From an uncultured Eubacteriales bacterium (lineage in GTDB: Bacteria > Bacillota > Clostridia > Oscillospirales > CAG-272), in the NCBI GenBank assembly GCA_902491535.1, contig CABUHS010000029.1, positions 1 to 31,935 on the forward strand: 31,935 nucleotides of DNA, written 5' to 3'. The first letter of the stretch is position 1. Every line of letters begins with the position of its first letter. The position numbers were made by a program, and so were the translations under genes. Of this stretch, positions 15,971-24,416 are shown one piece after another. The notes below the pieces were generated by a model that saw only the letters and a list, made by a program, of their open reading frames with translations, was not told the DNA's origin and searched no databases.

Positions 15971-15979
15971 TGTTATAAT
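15971..15979 (+). promoter_or_regulatory. Extended -10 promoter of the AraC/GyrI regulator
   Basis: TGTTATAAT (15971-15979) is an extended -10 box (TGnTATAAT) with no good -35. The predicted start near 15986 gives a short leader to ATG 16008. The preceding gap (15714-15970) is A/T-rich, and nothing else was recognised in it. Confidence 0.5.
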
Positions 15980-16007
15980 TACGACAGTAAAAAGGACGTG
16001 AAGTACT

Positions 16008-16832
16008 ATGGATCGCGTACATATTCAGCGTGTACTTGATTATATTGAGAAAAATCTGAAAGAAGATTTAGATAATGCTACCCTTGCGAAGATTGCGGGA
16101 TATTCCGAATATCATTTTTTGCGCAAATTCCGTAAGAGTATAGGTCTTACTCCTGCAGATTACATACGTAAACGCCGCATTTCCGAGATCGTATGCCGGA
16201 TCGGAGAAAATGATCGTGCAATTTCGGATATTGCATTTGAGTACGGATTCAACTCGAAAGAAAATTTCACCAGAGCTTTCAAGAAAGAACACAATATTTT
16301 GCCAACCGAATTTAAGACAGTAAATTGCAGTCTGAGATTATTTGGGCCGTTTAATTTTGATAAAATTAAATTGCAGCCGTCGGTTTCCATGTTATATATC
16401 GAAAGTTTTATATTGATTGCATATGAATTTGAAGACGACTTTCCTCCTAATTGTTGGAATAAATACAATGCTGAAAGAAGAAGTGCTATATTGTCGGGCG
16501 GCACAGAGGTTGAGGATTTCGGTGCAATGGTTTGGGATTTTGAAAGGGAAAGGCTTTGCTATTTTATAGGTATTCGTTCTGATGATGCACAAGGTGATAT
16601 AACCGATACGGTTCGTCTTGATATTACCGGGGGATTGTATGCGGTATTTGAAACAGCACCGACCGATCAGCATGAATTTGTAAGTACTATACGCAGTACA
16701 TGGGATTGGATCTACTGTGATTGGCTACCGAAAAGCGGTTATGTTCGTGCTGAAGGGTTTGAACTTGAAAGTTATATAGAATCAAGCAGAAAATATACAG
16801 AAAAAATTTACATACCGCTGAAAAAAGCGTGA
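16008..16832 (+). CDS. AraC-family regulator with GyrI-like effector-binding domain
   Basis: The 274-residue protein begins with an AraC DNA-binding domain made of two helix-turn-helix units (residues about 5-100). The first is seen in LAKIAGYSEYHFLRKFRKSIG, read as two adjoining helices, and the second in ISDIAFEYGFNSKENFTRAFKK. The rest (about 110-274) resembles the GyrI-like/AraC effector-binding fold used by SoxS/Rob/BmrR-type regulators to sense drugs or metabolites. The N-terminal position of the DNA-binding part is that of the Rob-like subgroup. It probably controls the adjacent GyrI-like gene 50 bases downstream and perhaps the block up to 20.2 kb. The ligand is unknown. Confidence 0.85.
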   Translation: MDRVHIQRVLDYIEKNLKEDLDNATLAKIAGYSEYHFLRKFRKSIGLTPADYIRKRRISEIVCRIGENDRAISDIAFEYGFNSKENFTRAFKKEHNILPTEFKTVNCSLRLFGPFNFDKIKLQPSVSMLYIESFILIAYEFEDDFPPNCWNKYNAERRSAILSGGTEVEDFGAMVWDFERERLCYFIGIRSDDAQGDITDTVRLDITGGLYAVFETAPTDQHEFVSTIRSTWDWIYCDWLPKSGYVRAEGFELESYIESSRKYTEKIYIPLKKA

Positions 16833-16882
16833 TCATTGCTTATGTCATCAATTATAATTAATATTTTTAAAGGAGTAACGTT

Positions 16883-17386
16883 ATGGCTGACATTATTAAA
16901 GTTTTTAGGGAAGATGTTCCCGCAATGCGTTTTATCGGAAAGAAGTATCCTGATTTCGGCGGTTGGTGGGGAGAATGGTTTTCCCAGGGGTGGTTTGAGC
17001 AGATAGAAAACGCGATGAACGGCTCGGATTCTATTCTTGAAATTTGGAAGAACGGAGGAGGCTATATCGGTCTGGAGAGGCGTTCGGAGACTGAACCGTT
17101 TGAATATTGGCTCGGAATGTTTACACCTATCGATACTGTCGTGCCGGACGGCTTTGAATTTGTTGATTTTCCTGCTATCGGGCTCGGAACTTGTTGGATA
17201 TACGGAAGTGAAAATGATGTTCATAATACTTCCGGATGTTTAAAGGAGATTACAGATAACGGGTTTGAGCTTTGGAAAGATGAAACCGGAGGTGTATGGT
17301 CGTTCGAAAACTGTCTATGTCCGAGATTTACAACGCCGGACGAACACGGAAATGTTATTATGGATTATTGCTATTATGTAAAATAA
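16883..17386 (+). CDS. Stand-alone GyrI-like small-molecule-binding protein
   Basis: A 167-residue protein without a DNA-binding domain, rich in Trp, Tyr and Phe (GGWWGEWFSQGWF near residue 35). It resembles the effector-binding half of AraC/GyrI proteins. Stand-alone members bind hydrophobic ligands, and some GyrI-like proteins are reported to hydrolyse reactive cyclopropane-containing natural products. Which of these applies here is not known. A GGAG-type ribosome binding site precedes ATG 16883. It is co-directional with the AraC/GyrI regulator and followed by a perfect terminator, so the two probably form one unit. Confidence 0.65.
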   Translation: MADIIKVFREDVPAMRFIGKKYPDFGGWWGEWFSQGWFEQIENAMNGSDSILEIWKNGGGYIGLERRSETEPFEYWLGMFTPIDTVVPDGFEFVDFPAIGLGTCWIYGSENDVHNTSGCLKEITDNGFELWKDETGGVWSFENCLCPRFTTPDEHGNVIMDYCYYVK

Positions 17387-17409
17387 TCTGAATACTTTGT
17401 TTTAAAAGA

Positions 17410-17439
17410 AAATGCCGTTCGCAGCTGCGAACGGCATTT
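17410..17439 (+). terminator. Perfect palindromic terminator after the GyrI-like gene
   Basis: AAATGCCGTTCGCAG (17410-17424) is directly followed by its exact reverse complement (17425-17439), then TCTTAT. As RNA it folds with a small loop at the centre. It closes the AraC/GyrI unit. Confidence 0.8.
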
Positions 17440-17545
17440 CTTATACTAAGCAATCCAATCGTAAGTTGGATTTATTTCGTTTGTATCAAACTGATACGGT
17501 ATTGATTTCTTTGCTATATAATATTAAAATAAGCTGCCAATATAT

Positions 17546-17587
17546 TAGTATTAACCGTCTCAGAATACTCCGAGGCGGTTAATACTA
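17546..17587. repeat. 16-bp inverted repeat just upstream of a promoter
   Basis: TAGTATTAACCGTCTC (17546-17561) pairs with GAGGCGGTTAATACTA (17572-17587), all but one pair canonical, around a 10-base spacer. There is no T-run after it, and the next promoter -35 box starts 8 bases downstream. It could be an operator for a dimeric regulator or a leftover terminator stem. Confidence 0.55.
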
Positions 17588-17594
17588 TGTGTTA

Positions 17595-17623
17595 TTGATT
17601 TATTAAGGGGTATATGTTATAAT
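17595..17623 (+). promoter_or_regulatory. Promoter of the GNAT-Nudix-kinase unit
   Basis: TTGATT (17595-17600), a 17-base spacer and TATAAT (17618-17623) with an extended TG form a strong sigma-A promoter. The predicted start is near 17630, ahead of ATG 17666. Confidence 0.75.
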
Positions 17624-17665
17624 TACTTTATAAAATTTTTGAGTAAGCTTATAAGGATATTTGTT

Positions 17666-18169
17666 ATGTTGAGATTAAGACCGTATAAAGCAATTGATGC
17701 AAAAACTATAACAAAATGGTTGAAAAACGAATATGCTTTTCGCCAATGGAGCGCCGACCGTTATGAAAATTACCCGATTACTCCGGATGATATGAACCTA
17801 TATTACGATCGGGATAAGAATAATGAACGGATATGGGGAATGACGGCGTTTGACGATTCCGGAATAGTAGGGCATTTTACAATGCGGTTTCCCGGTGATG
17901 ATTTTGAAGAAGTACGGCTTGGATTTGTTATTATTGATGATGAAAAACGCGGAAAAGGCTATGGAAAAGAGATGCTTTTACTTGCAATTAGATACGCATT
18001 TGACTTTATTAAAGTAAGAAAAATATCGTTAGGTGTTTTTGAAAATAATGAAAATGCTTTAAAGTGCTATGAATCATGCGGATTTAAACGGGTTAAAACG
18101 GAAGTCAAAGAAAGTTATTTGTGTATGGGTGAAATATGGAATTGCATTGAAATGAATTTGGAGAAATAA
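17666..18169 (+). CDS. GNAT N-acetyltransferase (RimJ/RimL-like)
   Basis: The 167-residue protein has the fold of RimJ/RimL-type acetyltransferases, which acetylate protein N-termini or small amines such as antibiotics. The acetyl-CoA loop is KRGKGYGKEML and the C-terminal ENNENALKCYESCGF segment is the usual family ending. The target is unknown. ATG 17666 with AAGGA (17653-17657) at 8 bases is the start; TTG 17639 is an over-extension. It is the first gene of a likely three-gene transcript with the Nudix hydrolase (25-base gap) and the small kinase. Confidence 0.87.
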   Translation: MLRLRPYKAIDAKTITKWLKNEYAFRQWSADRYENYPITPDDMNLYYDRDKNNERIWGMTAFDDSGIVGHFTMRFPGDDFEEVRLGFVIIDDEKRGKGYGKEMLLLAIRYAFDFIKVRKISLGVFENNENALKCYESCGFKRVKTEVKESYLCMGEIWNCIEMNLEK

Positions 18170-18194
18170 ATCTTGATTTTTCGAGGATAATATT

Positions 18195-18815
18195 ATGGAT
18201 AAAAATGAACGGTGGTTAAAATGGGCAATAGAGCTGCAAAGTATTGCACAGGCAGGGCTTACATATGGAAAAGATATTTATGATCACGAACGGTATGAAC
18301 GAATTAGAGAGATTTCCGCAGAAATTATATCTCATATGTCTGACATTTCTCTTGAAAAAGTAAAAGATCTTTTTTGTAATGAAAGCGGATATCAAACGCC
18401 TAAGCTTGATACCCGTGCGGCTATTTTTGAAGATGGAAAAATTCTTCTTGTCAGAGAAAACAACGGTAAATGGTCGCTTCCCGGAGGATGGTGCGATGTT
18501 AATGTTTCTGTCAGGGAAAATACGGTAAAAGAAGTTAAGGAAGAATCCGGTTTAGATGTAGTTGCAGATAAAATTATTGCTATACAAGACAGATCAAAAC
18601 ACAATCTTCCCGTTTATGCTTATGGTGTTTGTAAGATATTTGTTCAATGTTCTGTAATCGGCGGTAAATTTGAAAAAAATATCGAAACGACCGGATTTCG
18701 TTATTTTTCAGCAGATGAATTGCCGGAGCTTGCAACAGAGAAAAATAATGAAGAACAGATAAGAATGTGTTTTGAGGCATATTGTTCTAATGATTGGGAA
18801 ACACAATTTGATTGA
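18195..18815 (+). CDS. Nudix hydrolase with N-terminal Nudix_N-type domain
   Basis: A 206-residue cytoplasmic pyrophosphohydrolase. Residues 1-65 are a helical N-terminal domain as in the YjhB/ADP-ribose pyrophosphatase-like subgroup. The Nudix box lies at about 96-118 and reads GGWCDVNVSVRENTVKEVKE followed by ESGL. The E of the first half of the classical box is replaced and R is K, while the metal-binding EVKEES core is kept; this variation is seen in the subgroup. Likely substrates are nucleoside diphosphate derivatives; none is assigned. It follows the GNAT gene in the same unit. Confidence 0.85.
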   Translation: MDKNERWLKWAIELQSIAQAGLTYGKDIYDHERYERIREISAEIISHMSDISLEKVKDLFCNESGYQTPKLDTRAAIFEDGKILLVRENNGKWSLPGGWCDVNVSVRENTVKEVKEESGLDVVADKIIAIQDRSKHNLPVYAYGVCKIFVQCSVIGGKFEKNIETTGFRYFSADELPELATEKNNEEQIRMCFEAYCSNDWETQFD

Positions 18816-18867
18816 AAAAGCTATATTTTAAAGAATAACGTATTATTTGTATTTAGGAAAGGAAACC

Positions 18868-19371
18868 ATGTTAGAGAAAATTATTGTGATAGGCAGTCCC
18901 GGAGCAGGTAAGAGTACATTTGCACGTCAGCTCAGAGATATAACATCGCTTCCTCTTTATTATTTGGATATGCTTTGGCATAAGCCTGACAAAACAAATG
19001 TATCCCGCGATGAATTTGACAAAAAGCTGAACGATATTCTATGCCGTGACAGATGGATCATTGACGGAAATTATCAAAGAACGCTCAAGGTCAGATTTGA
19101 ACATTGTGACACTGTATTTCTTTTGGATTATCCCCTTGAAATATGTCTTGCAGGTGCAAAGGCGCGTATAGGAATGAAGAGAGAGGATATGCCCTGGATC
19201 GAAACCGAGCTTGACGAGGAATTTCGTCAGTGGATCGTTGATTTCCCGGTTCAGAAGCTTCCGAAAATATATCAGATGCTTGATAATTATAAAGATAAAA
19301 ATATTGTGATTTTCAAATCAAGAGAGGAAGCAGATTTGTATTTGAATAAAATGAAAAGCGATGTGAAATAA
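18868..19371 (+). CDS. P-loop adenylate-kinase-like protein (FlaR/topology modulation family)
   Basis: A 167-residue P-loop NTPase related to small nucleotide kinases. Walker A is GSPGAGKST (residues 9-17), followed by LPLYYLDMLWHKP, WIIDGNYQRT and DTVFLLDYPLEICL, the pattern of the family annotated as DNA topology modulation protein (FlaR-like). The real reaction is unproven for the family and may be phosphorylation of a small molecule. ATG 18868 has AGGAAAGGA just upstream; TTG 18847 is rejected. It is probably co-transcribed with the GNAT and Nudix genes, a set typical of small-molecule modification. Confidence 0.82.
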   Translation: MLEKIIVIGSPGAGKSTFARQLRDITSLPLYYLDMLWHKPDKTNVSRDEFDKKLNDILCRDRWIIDGNYQRTLKVRFEHCDTVFLLDYPLEICLAGAKARIGMKREDMPWIETELDEEFRQWIVDFPVQKLPKIYQMLDNYKDKNIVIFKSREEADLYLNKMKSDVK

Positions 19372-19527
19372 GGCATTTCTGAGCAAAGTACAGTTTGGGG
19401 GAACTTATAACAGTTGCTGTAAAAACCGTGACTTGCCATAATGTAAATATATATTGAAGTATTTAATGTGATAGTGTAGTTAATGTAACATAATAAGGTA
19501 TTATAAAATAAAGGAAAGCAGATAATT

Positions 19528-20163
19528 ATGAGTTTTGATTATAAAAAAGAATATAAAGAATTTTATATGCCGGGACGAAAGCCGGGTATTGCAGAGATTC
19601 CGCAAATGAATTATATCGCGGTAAGGGGAAAAGGCGATCCTAACTCCGAAAACAGCGATTATAAGAATAGTATCGGTCTTTTGTACGGTATAGCATATAC
19701 GATAAAAATGAGCTATAAGGGGGCGCATAAAATTGACGGCTATTTTGAATATGTCGTGCCTCCGCTCGAAGGTCTTTGGTGGCAGGAAAATACCGTAGGT
19801 ATTGATTATAACAGAAAAGAGGATATGAATTTTATCTCGGTTATCCGATTGCCTGATTTTGTTTCAAGAAATGATTTTGATTGGGCTGTTGAAGAGGCAA
19901 CTTACAAAAAGAAACAGGATTTCTCGGGAGTTGAATTTTTAACTTATGATGAAGGCACGTGTGTTCAATGTATGCATATCGGATCATACGATGACGAGCC
20001 TGCAACCGTTGATCTCATGCATGAATATATGAGCGCAAACGGCTATGAGCTTGATATAACGACCGAAAGATTGCATCATGAAATTTACTTGAGTGATCCC
20101 CGAAAATGTGATGCAAGTAAATTAAAGACAGTGATACGGCATCCGATAAAAAAGTTAGTGTGA
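19528..20163 (+). CDS. GyrI-like domain protein
   Basis: A 211-residue soluble protein of the GyrI-like small-molecule-binding family. The pattern IPQMNYIAVRGKGDPN near residue 25, LYGIAYTIKM, the PPLEGLWW motif, and the late VQCMHIGSYDDEPATVDLMH segment are all typical of members annotated as GyrI-like, with two half-domains. Members bind hydrophobic ligands and some act as hydrolases; this one has no DNA-binding part. AAAGGAAAG precedes ATG 19528. It is followed by a terminator hairpin. It is the third GyrI-type protein within 4.2 kb and is only distantly similar to the one at 16883. Confidence 0.8.
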   Translation: MSFDYKKEYKEFYMPGRKPGIAEIPQMNYIAVRGKGDPNSENSDYKNSIGLLYGIAYTIKMSYKGAHKIDGYFEYVVPPLEGLWWQENTVGIDYNRKEDMNFISVIRLPDFVSRNDFDWAVEEATYKKKQDFSGVEFLTYDEGTCVQCMHIGSYDDEPATVDLMHEYMSANGYELDITTERLHHEIYLSDPRKCDASKLKTVIRHPIKKLV

Positions 20164-20207
20164 TTGAAAATTCGATTGCTTCCAAAACGTATATATGTTA
20201 TTTGACT

Positions 20208-20240
20208 CGCATACATCGAGAGTTTTTCTCGCTGTATGCG
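20208..20240 (+). terminator. Hairpin terminator after the GyrI-like gene
   Basis: CGCATACA and CGAG (20208-20220) pair with CTCG and TGTATGCG (20228-20240) with one mismatch, followed by TTATTGTTTTTG. It lies about 45 bases after the stop at 20163. Confidence 0.65.
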
Positions 20241-20243
20241 TTA

Positions 20244-20272
20244 TTGTTTTTGATTTTATTTCGTGTTACAAT
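20244..20272 (+). promoter_or_regulatory. Probable promoter of the XRE regulator
   Basis: TTGTTT (20244-20249), a 17-base spacer and TACAAT (20267-20272) give a plausible sigma-A promoter directly after the terminator. The start would be near 20279, with a leader of about 50 bases. Confidence 0.5.
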
Positions 20273-20330
20273 ACAGTTGTCGACATAAAGTTTGCAGCAA
20301 ACTTTTATAAATTATAAGGAGTATAAATCG

Positions 20331-21542
20331 ATGACATTAAATATAGGTAATAACATTCGTGATCTGCGTAAAAGTGTTGATATGACGCAGGAACAGCTCG
20401 CGCTCAGGCTCGGCGTGTCATACCAGTCGGTAAGCCGTTGGGAAAACGGCGGAACCTACCCTGATCTTGAGCTTATTCCGGCTATCGCAGATATTTTTTC
20501 GGCGTCAGTTGATACCTTGCTCGGTATTTCTCAAAAGCAAAAAGAGGAAAAGGCAAATGAAGCGTTTGACGCTTTACGTCGGGAGGCGATGAAGAATGAT
20601 CCGGATGTTCAGGCTGTGAATGAAATAATTCGTGATATACGCAGAAATTATATGGATACATCACTTATGTGGCGATTCTGGAATGAAGGTAATGACCGCC
20701 TGTACAGACATCCGGAGATTTTATCCGAGGTGCGGCTGACGGCAGAAGCTTATCTGGAAATGGAAATATCATCCGGATTTGACAAAAACCAGGCTATAGA
20801 GACAATGGTGCGCATAGAAGATGATAATAATATCGAAGATTTCCTGAAAAAGTATGCTTCTGTGACAGATATCACAGAGAGCGCGTTGAAACTTAAAAGA
20901 TACAGCTTTCGCGGAGAATGGGAAAAATACGATGAAGAAAGGCAGAACGGTCTGTTTATGCTTATCGACAGTCTTTGCGACAGCCGAAGCTATATAAGCG
21001 GCCCTGCATATCCGTTTTCTCCGCCGTGTGATTCTATAGAATTGTATGAATTTCAGTTGAATACACTGAATTGCTTTTGCGGGTATGACCGATCCGAGGT
21101 GTATCCGGTTTCTGGAAACGGAAAGCTCGATTTTGGGGTAGAGATAAGGCTTACACTCGGATTCAAATATGCTTGTTTATTAGCAAGCTCCGGCAGAACA
21201 GAAGAGGCTTTTACAGCTTTGGAGGATTGCGTATCTCTTATTGAACAGATTATGGAAATAACCGAACCTACTGTTTTGAAATGTGACTCGAAATGGATGA
21301 AAAACTTTACTTTTACAGCGCAGCCCAATTATTTTAATTTGCATAATGATCCTGACGGAGCAAATGAGTATAATATATGGATCCATGCAAAAGACGGATC
21401 TACTTATATGATCTATCCGTCCGTGTATTACAATATGCTCACATCGCAGAATGGTTGGGACGGCTTTGATGTGATACGTGAAAGCAAGGACTACAAACAA
21501 CTTGCCTTGCGTTTAAAGAATCTTATCAAATACGAGAAATAA
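20331..21542 (+). CDS. XRE-family transcriptional regulator with long C-terminal domain
   Basis: The 403-residue protein starts with a Cro/CI-type helix-turn-helix (about residues 4-62: NIRDLRKSVDMTQEQLALRL, then SYQSVSRWENG), a common cytoplasmic DNA-binding unit. The remaining 340 residues are mostly helical with an aromatic-rich end and resemble no sensor domain I can name; similar proteins are frequent in Clostridia. ATG 20331 has AAGGAG at 20316-20321; the TTG start 13 codons earlier is rejected. It stands alone between a promoter and a terminator. Its target may be its own promoter or the block upstream. Confidence 0.85.
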   Translation: MTLNIGNNIRDLRKSVDMTQEQLALRLGVSYQSVSRWENGGTYPDLELIPAIADIFSASVDTLLGISQKQKEEKANEAFDALRREAMKNDPDVQAVNEIIRDIRRNYMDTSLMWRFWNEGNDRLYRHPEILSEVRLTAEAYLEMEISSGFDKNQAIETMVRIEDDNNIEDFLKKYASVTDITESALKLKRYSFRGEWEKYDEERQNGLFMLIDSLCDSRSYISGPAYPFSPPCDSIELYEFQLNTLNCFCGYDRSEVYPVSGNGKLDFGVEIRLTLGFKYACLLASSGRTEEAFTALEDCVSLIEQIMEITEPTVLKCDSKWMKNFTFTAQPNYFNLHNDPDGANEYNIWIHAKDGSTYMIYPSVYYNMLTSQNGWDGFDVIRESKDYKQLALRLKNLIKYEK

Positions 21543-21575
21543 TATTTCATATTAATAATCCTTGCTTAAAATATT

Positions 21576-21612
21576 AAAAGTTCTGCGAGAATTTATTTCT
21601 TGCAGAACTTTT
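21576..21612. terminator. Bidirectional terminator between the XRE gene and psd
   Basis: AAAAGTTCTGCGAGAA (21576-21591) pairs with TTCTTGCAGAACTTTT (21597-21612) with one wobble. The arms end in A-run and T-run, so it can stop transcription from both convergent genes. Confidence 0.8.
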
Positions 21613-21650
21613 CACATATTGTTGCGGCTAAAAGCGATCTATAATGTTGG

Positions 21651-22514
21651 TTATAGGTGTGCCTTTACTCCTATACATTCTCCCATTTTGACGCAGATTT
21701 CTTTTTCCTCTGCGGTTGCTTTCCAAAGGTTGCTCGGCAGTACTGCGCGATCCTTTTCGAGTAGCAGTATGACCGTACTTCCTCCGTATAAGAATTTTCC
21801 TTTTTCATTGCCTCGCGTTACTTGTGGAGGACACGGATAATTTTCTATTTTTCCGACCAGCATTGCTCCGATTTCGATCTGAGCAGCAGTTCCGAAATTA
21901 TTACTTTCGATTACCGTATACTCACGGCAGTTCTGAGAGAAAACCGGGACACTGCGCAGCGCTATCGGTCTTACTGTGTGAAGCTTACCCGGAATAAAAT
22001 GTTGCTCTCCTTTTGTTCCGCTGTCGAACCAACAGTATCTGTGATAGTTATCTACACACAGGCGGAATACAAGGCATATACCGCCGTTAAATTTGTCCGC
22101 AAGCGCATTGTTACCGCCGAGCAGATCAGATATTTTGTAGATACTTTGTTTAACCGGAATAACAGTACCGTCTGAAATCCTGTAAACGCTAAGCCTGCCG
22201 TCGCACGGAGCGATTAAAGAGTCATTGTTCATATCTATAGGGCGCAGCTCTGATCTTATCTGTCTTGTAAAGAAATCATTGAAATCTCTGTATTGACCGA
22301 TATCTTTACATATGTAGTCATCAAGGCAGATATTGTTGTTCTTTATGAAACGCGGAATAATCGGTTTTGACAGTGAGGACGAGAGAAATTTTCCTGCCAG
22401 CTTTGAAAGATTACGCGATATAAGCAATCTTAATAATATTCTCCCGGGTATAGTATTGTAAAGAAAGTCAAGCATTTTGCTTTCTTCTAAGTTTTCTGTC
22501 GCAGTATTCAGCAT
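21651..22514 (-). CDS. psd: Phosphatidylserine decarboxylase proenzyme
   Basis: The 287-residue proenzyme converts phosphatidylserine to phosphatidylethanolamine at the membrane. The self-cleavage site is GGST (residues 244-247); Ser246 becomes the pyruvoyl group after cleavage. Other family landmarks are PCDGRLSVY (103-111), the VDNYHRYCWFDSG segment around residue 160, and IGAMLVGKIE. The N-terminus FLYNTIPGRILLRLL is that of the Clostridial group. The start at 22514 overlaps the pssA stop (ATG within AAATGCTGA), which shows translational coupling; ATG 22475 is an alternative. It is the last gene of the lipid operon. Confidence 0.95.
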   Translation of the reverse strand: MLNTATENLEESKMLDFLYNTIPGRILLRLLISRNLSKLAGKFLSSSLSKPIIPRFIKNNNICLDDYICKDIGQYRDFNDFFTRQIRSELRPIDMNNDSLIAPCDGRLSVYRISDGTVIPVKQSIYKISDLLGGNNALADKFNGGICLVFRLCVDNYHRYCWFDSGTKGEQHFIPGKLHTVRPIALRSVPVFSQNCREYTVIESNNFGTAAQIEIGAMLVGKIENYPCPPQVTRGNEKGKFLYGGSTVILLLEKDRAVLPSNLWKATAEEKEICVKMGECIGVKAHL

Positions 22515-23203
22515 TTTACGATTCTTCCGATAAGTATAAGTGCAAATTCAATGGCGCCGATACCTACCATCATCATTATACCTTTAAAGCCGGGTTTTCT
22601 TATGCGGAAGCGCGACAGAAATGCAATACCGACAATTATCAGCGTCAGAAAATATACAGGAGCAACGTCAGCTTTTATAACAAATTGAAGCAGAAGAATA
22701 AACGGAAATATAAGTGACGCTGATGTTACCGGAAGTCCGGTATAGAATTTACGGACGCCGTCGTCATTTTTTTGCCGTTCCTGTTCGGTGACATTAAAAT
22801 ATGCTAACCGTATCATTGCGGCAAGTATGTATGCAAGAGGAATAAGATGTACTCCGATAAAGAGTATGTTTTTAAGAAATATAGGTTTACAGTCGAAAAC
22901 ATAGTGCTTTGCAAGAGGAGAAAGACGCATCATAGATATTCCGACGCATGCGGGAAGGACACCGAAAGCCACGAGATCAGAAAGTGAATCTATCTGTATG
23001 CCAAAGCATTTTTCGCTTTCGGTACGGTTCTTTTTATGTCTGGCGACTTTTCCGTCGAAGGCATCGCAAAGACCGCAGAAAAGCAGAAAAAATACGCCGA
23101 AATACGGATGCCCGTGTCCGCTTATAGTTACAATAGTTCCGATAGATGCCGACAGAAGCGACAAATATGTCAGAATAACTGTATAGTTATAATATCCTAT
23201 CAT
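22508..23203 (-). CDS. pssA: CDP-diacylglycerol-serine O-phosphatidyltransferase
   Basis: A 231-residue integral membrane enzyme that joins CDP-diacylglycerol and serine to give phosphatidylserine. The CDP-alcohol phosphatidyltransferase signature is complete: Asp47, Asp50-Gly51, Ala54-Arg55, Gly68, Asp72 and Asp76. About six to eight membrane helices follow. GGAG on the minus strand precedes ATG 23203. It is directly coupled to psd, and together they give phosphatidylethanolamine synthesis. A small hairpin (23219-23235) sits in its upstream region, and no promoter was recognised there, so it is probably transcribed from the PAP2 promoter. Confidence 0.94.
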   Translation of the reverse strand: MIGYYNYTVILTYLSLLSASIGTIVTISGHGHPYFGVFFLLFCGLCDAFDGKVARHKKNRTESEKCFGIQIDSLSDLVAFGVLPACVGISMMRLSPLAKHYVFDCKPIFLKNILFIGVHLIPLAYILAAMIRLAYFNVTEQERQKNDDGVRKFYTGLPVTSASLIFPFILLLQFVIKADVAPVYFLTLIIVGIAFLSRFRIRKPGFKGIMMMVGIGAIEFALILIGRIVKC

Positions 23204-23336
23204 TTATAATCTCCATTCTTCCGCGCTCCGCGGAAAAGTGTAACCGAATCAGTATTGAAGCGGCTCATTGTCAGAACGCCTTAATCGGTGATAAACCTGA
23301 GCAGTATAATACACGGAGGCGTAAATATTCGGACGG

Positions 23337-24416
23337 TCAGTGCTTTTTCTGACGTAAATATTTTATGACTGTAATTACTCCGCAAAGTATGACGCATACG
23401 TAGAAAGACAGTCCGCGGCTGAGAAGCTCAAGGTTTGCGGCGCTTTGCGCGTTCATAATAAGCTTGAAGCCGTCAAGCATGAGATAGTCCGACACTCCCA
23501 TTGCTCCGGGTATCGGTACGCTGTTGGATCCTAAGACGGCATAGCACTGAAGTGCCCAAAGCTTTCCGATGTGTTCATACGAGCCGCTCGCGGCTAAAAA
23601 TGCGAAAACCGTAGTTGAGACATACGATATGCGCTGCAGCAGATTAAAGATAAAAACGCCAAGCAGCATTTTTCTTTTTCCACGGAGTATTTCTATACAC
23701 ATGCCGTATTCATCCATACGTCTGGACAGCTTTTCCTGCTTTTCAGCTTCATTTTTGATGAGATGAAGCTTAGCGGGAATATGCAGCGCTGCCGAACAAA
23801 TTTTATGAAGCGTGTTTTTACGTGTCAGCAATATGATGAAGAACATCATAAGACCGCATTGAATGACAAATCCTGAAATTATAAGAATTTTCGGGATCAA
23901 TCCGAAAGAAATGAACAGCCCCGGAAACAGAATTAACACGGCTGCGCCTATAACGATCAGTGCCAGCGTGTACATTGTCAGATTCGCAAGAAGTATTGCG
24001 GTGACTGACATTCCGGAAAGTCCGTCCCGTATCATAAGATATGCGCATGCGGGTTGTCCTCCGGTGGCAGACGGCGTTATTGCAGAAAAATATATGTCAG
24101 ATGCAGAATAGCTTACGAAACGTCCGATTCCTTTTACATCCGAAAAAGCTTTGGACGCTGATCTGAGCGCCATTCCCTCAAAAAAGATAAATCCGAATGA
24201 CGATATAAAAGCAAGCGACAGCCAAAACGGATTGCTCTGCTTTATATATCCGAAAAATGATGAAACCGAAAACGACTTATTTGTAGATATTACGGTGAAT
24301 ATAGTAGCTGCGGCTATAACTATAAACAGCACAGACCAAATGAGTTTGTTTTTCGATGCAATTCCGTCGTTTTTTTTACCGTCCGGCGACATGATATTTT
24401 TTTTATTTTTATTCAT
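23337..24416 (-). CDS. Lysylphosphatidylglycerol-synthase-like membrane protein (UPF0104)
   Basis: A 359-residue polytopic membrane protein with about seven or eight helices, similar to the transmembrane (flippase) half of MprF and to the UPF0104/YbhN family. Typical landmarks are TPSATGGQPACAYLMIR (about residues 115-131) and VPIPGAMGVSDYLM (about 304-317). The aminoacyl-transfer half of MprF is absent, so a role in lipid translocation or handling is more likely than aminoacylation. It overlaps the end of the PAP2 gene by an ATGA, and lies upstream of pssA with a 133-base gap. Confidence 0.88.
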   Translation of the reverse strand: MNKNKKNIMSPDGKKNDGIASKNKLIWSVLFIVIAAATIFTVISTNKSFSVSSFFGYIKQSNPFWLSLAFISSFGFIFFEGMALRSASKAFSDVKGIGRFVSYSASDIYFSAITPSATGGQPACAYLMIRDGLSGMSVTAILLANLTMYTLALIVIGAAVLILFPGLFISFGLIPKILIISGFVIQCGLMMFFIILLTRKNTLHKICSAALHIPAKLHLIKNEAEKQEKLSRRMDEYGMCIEILRGKRKMLLGVFIFNLLQRISYVSTTVFAFLAASGSYEHIGKLWALQCYAVLGSNSVPIPGAMGVSDYLMLDGFKLIMNAQSAANLELLSRGLSFYVCVILCGVITVIKYLRQKKH

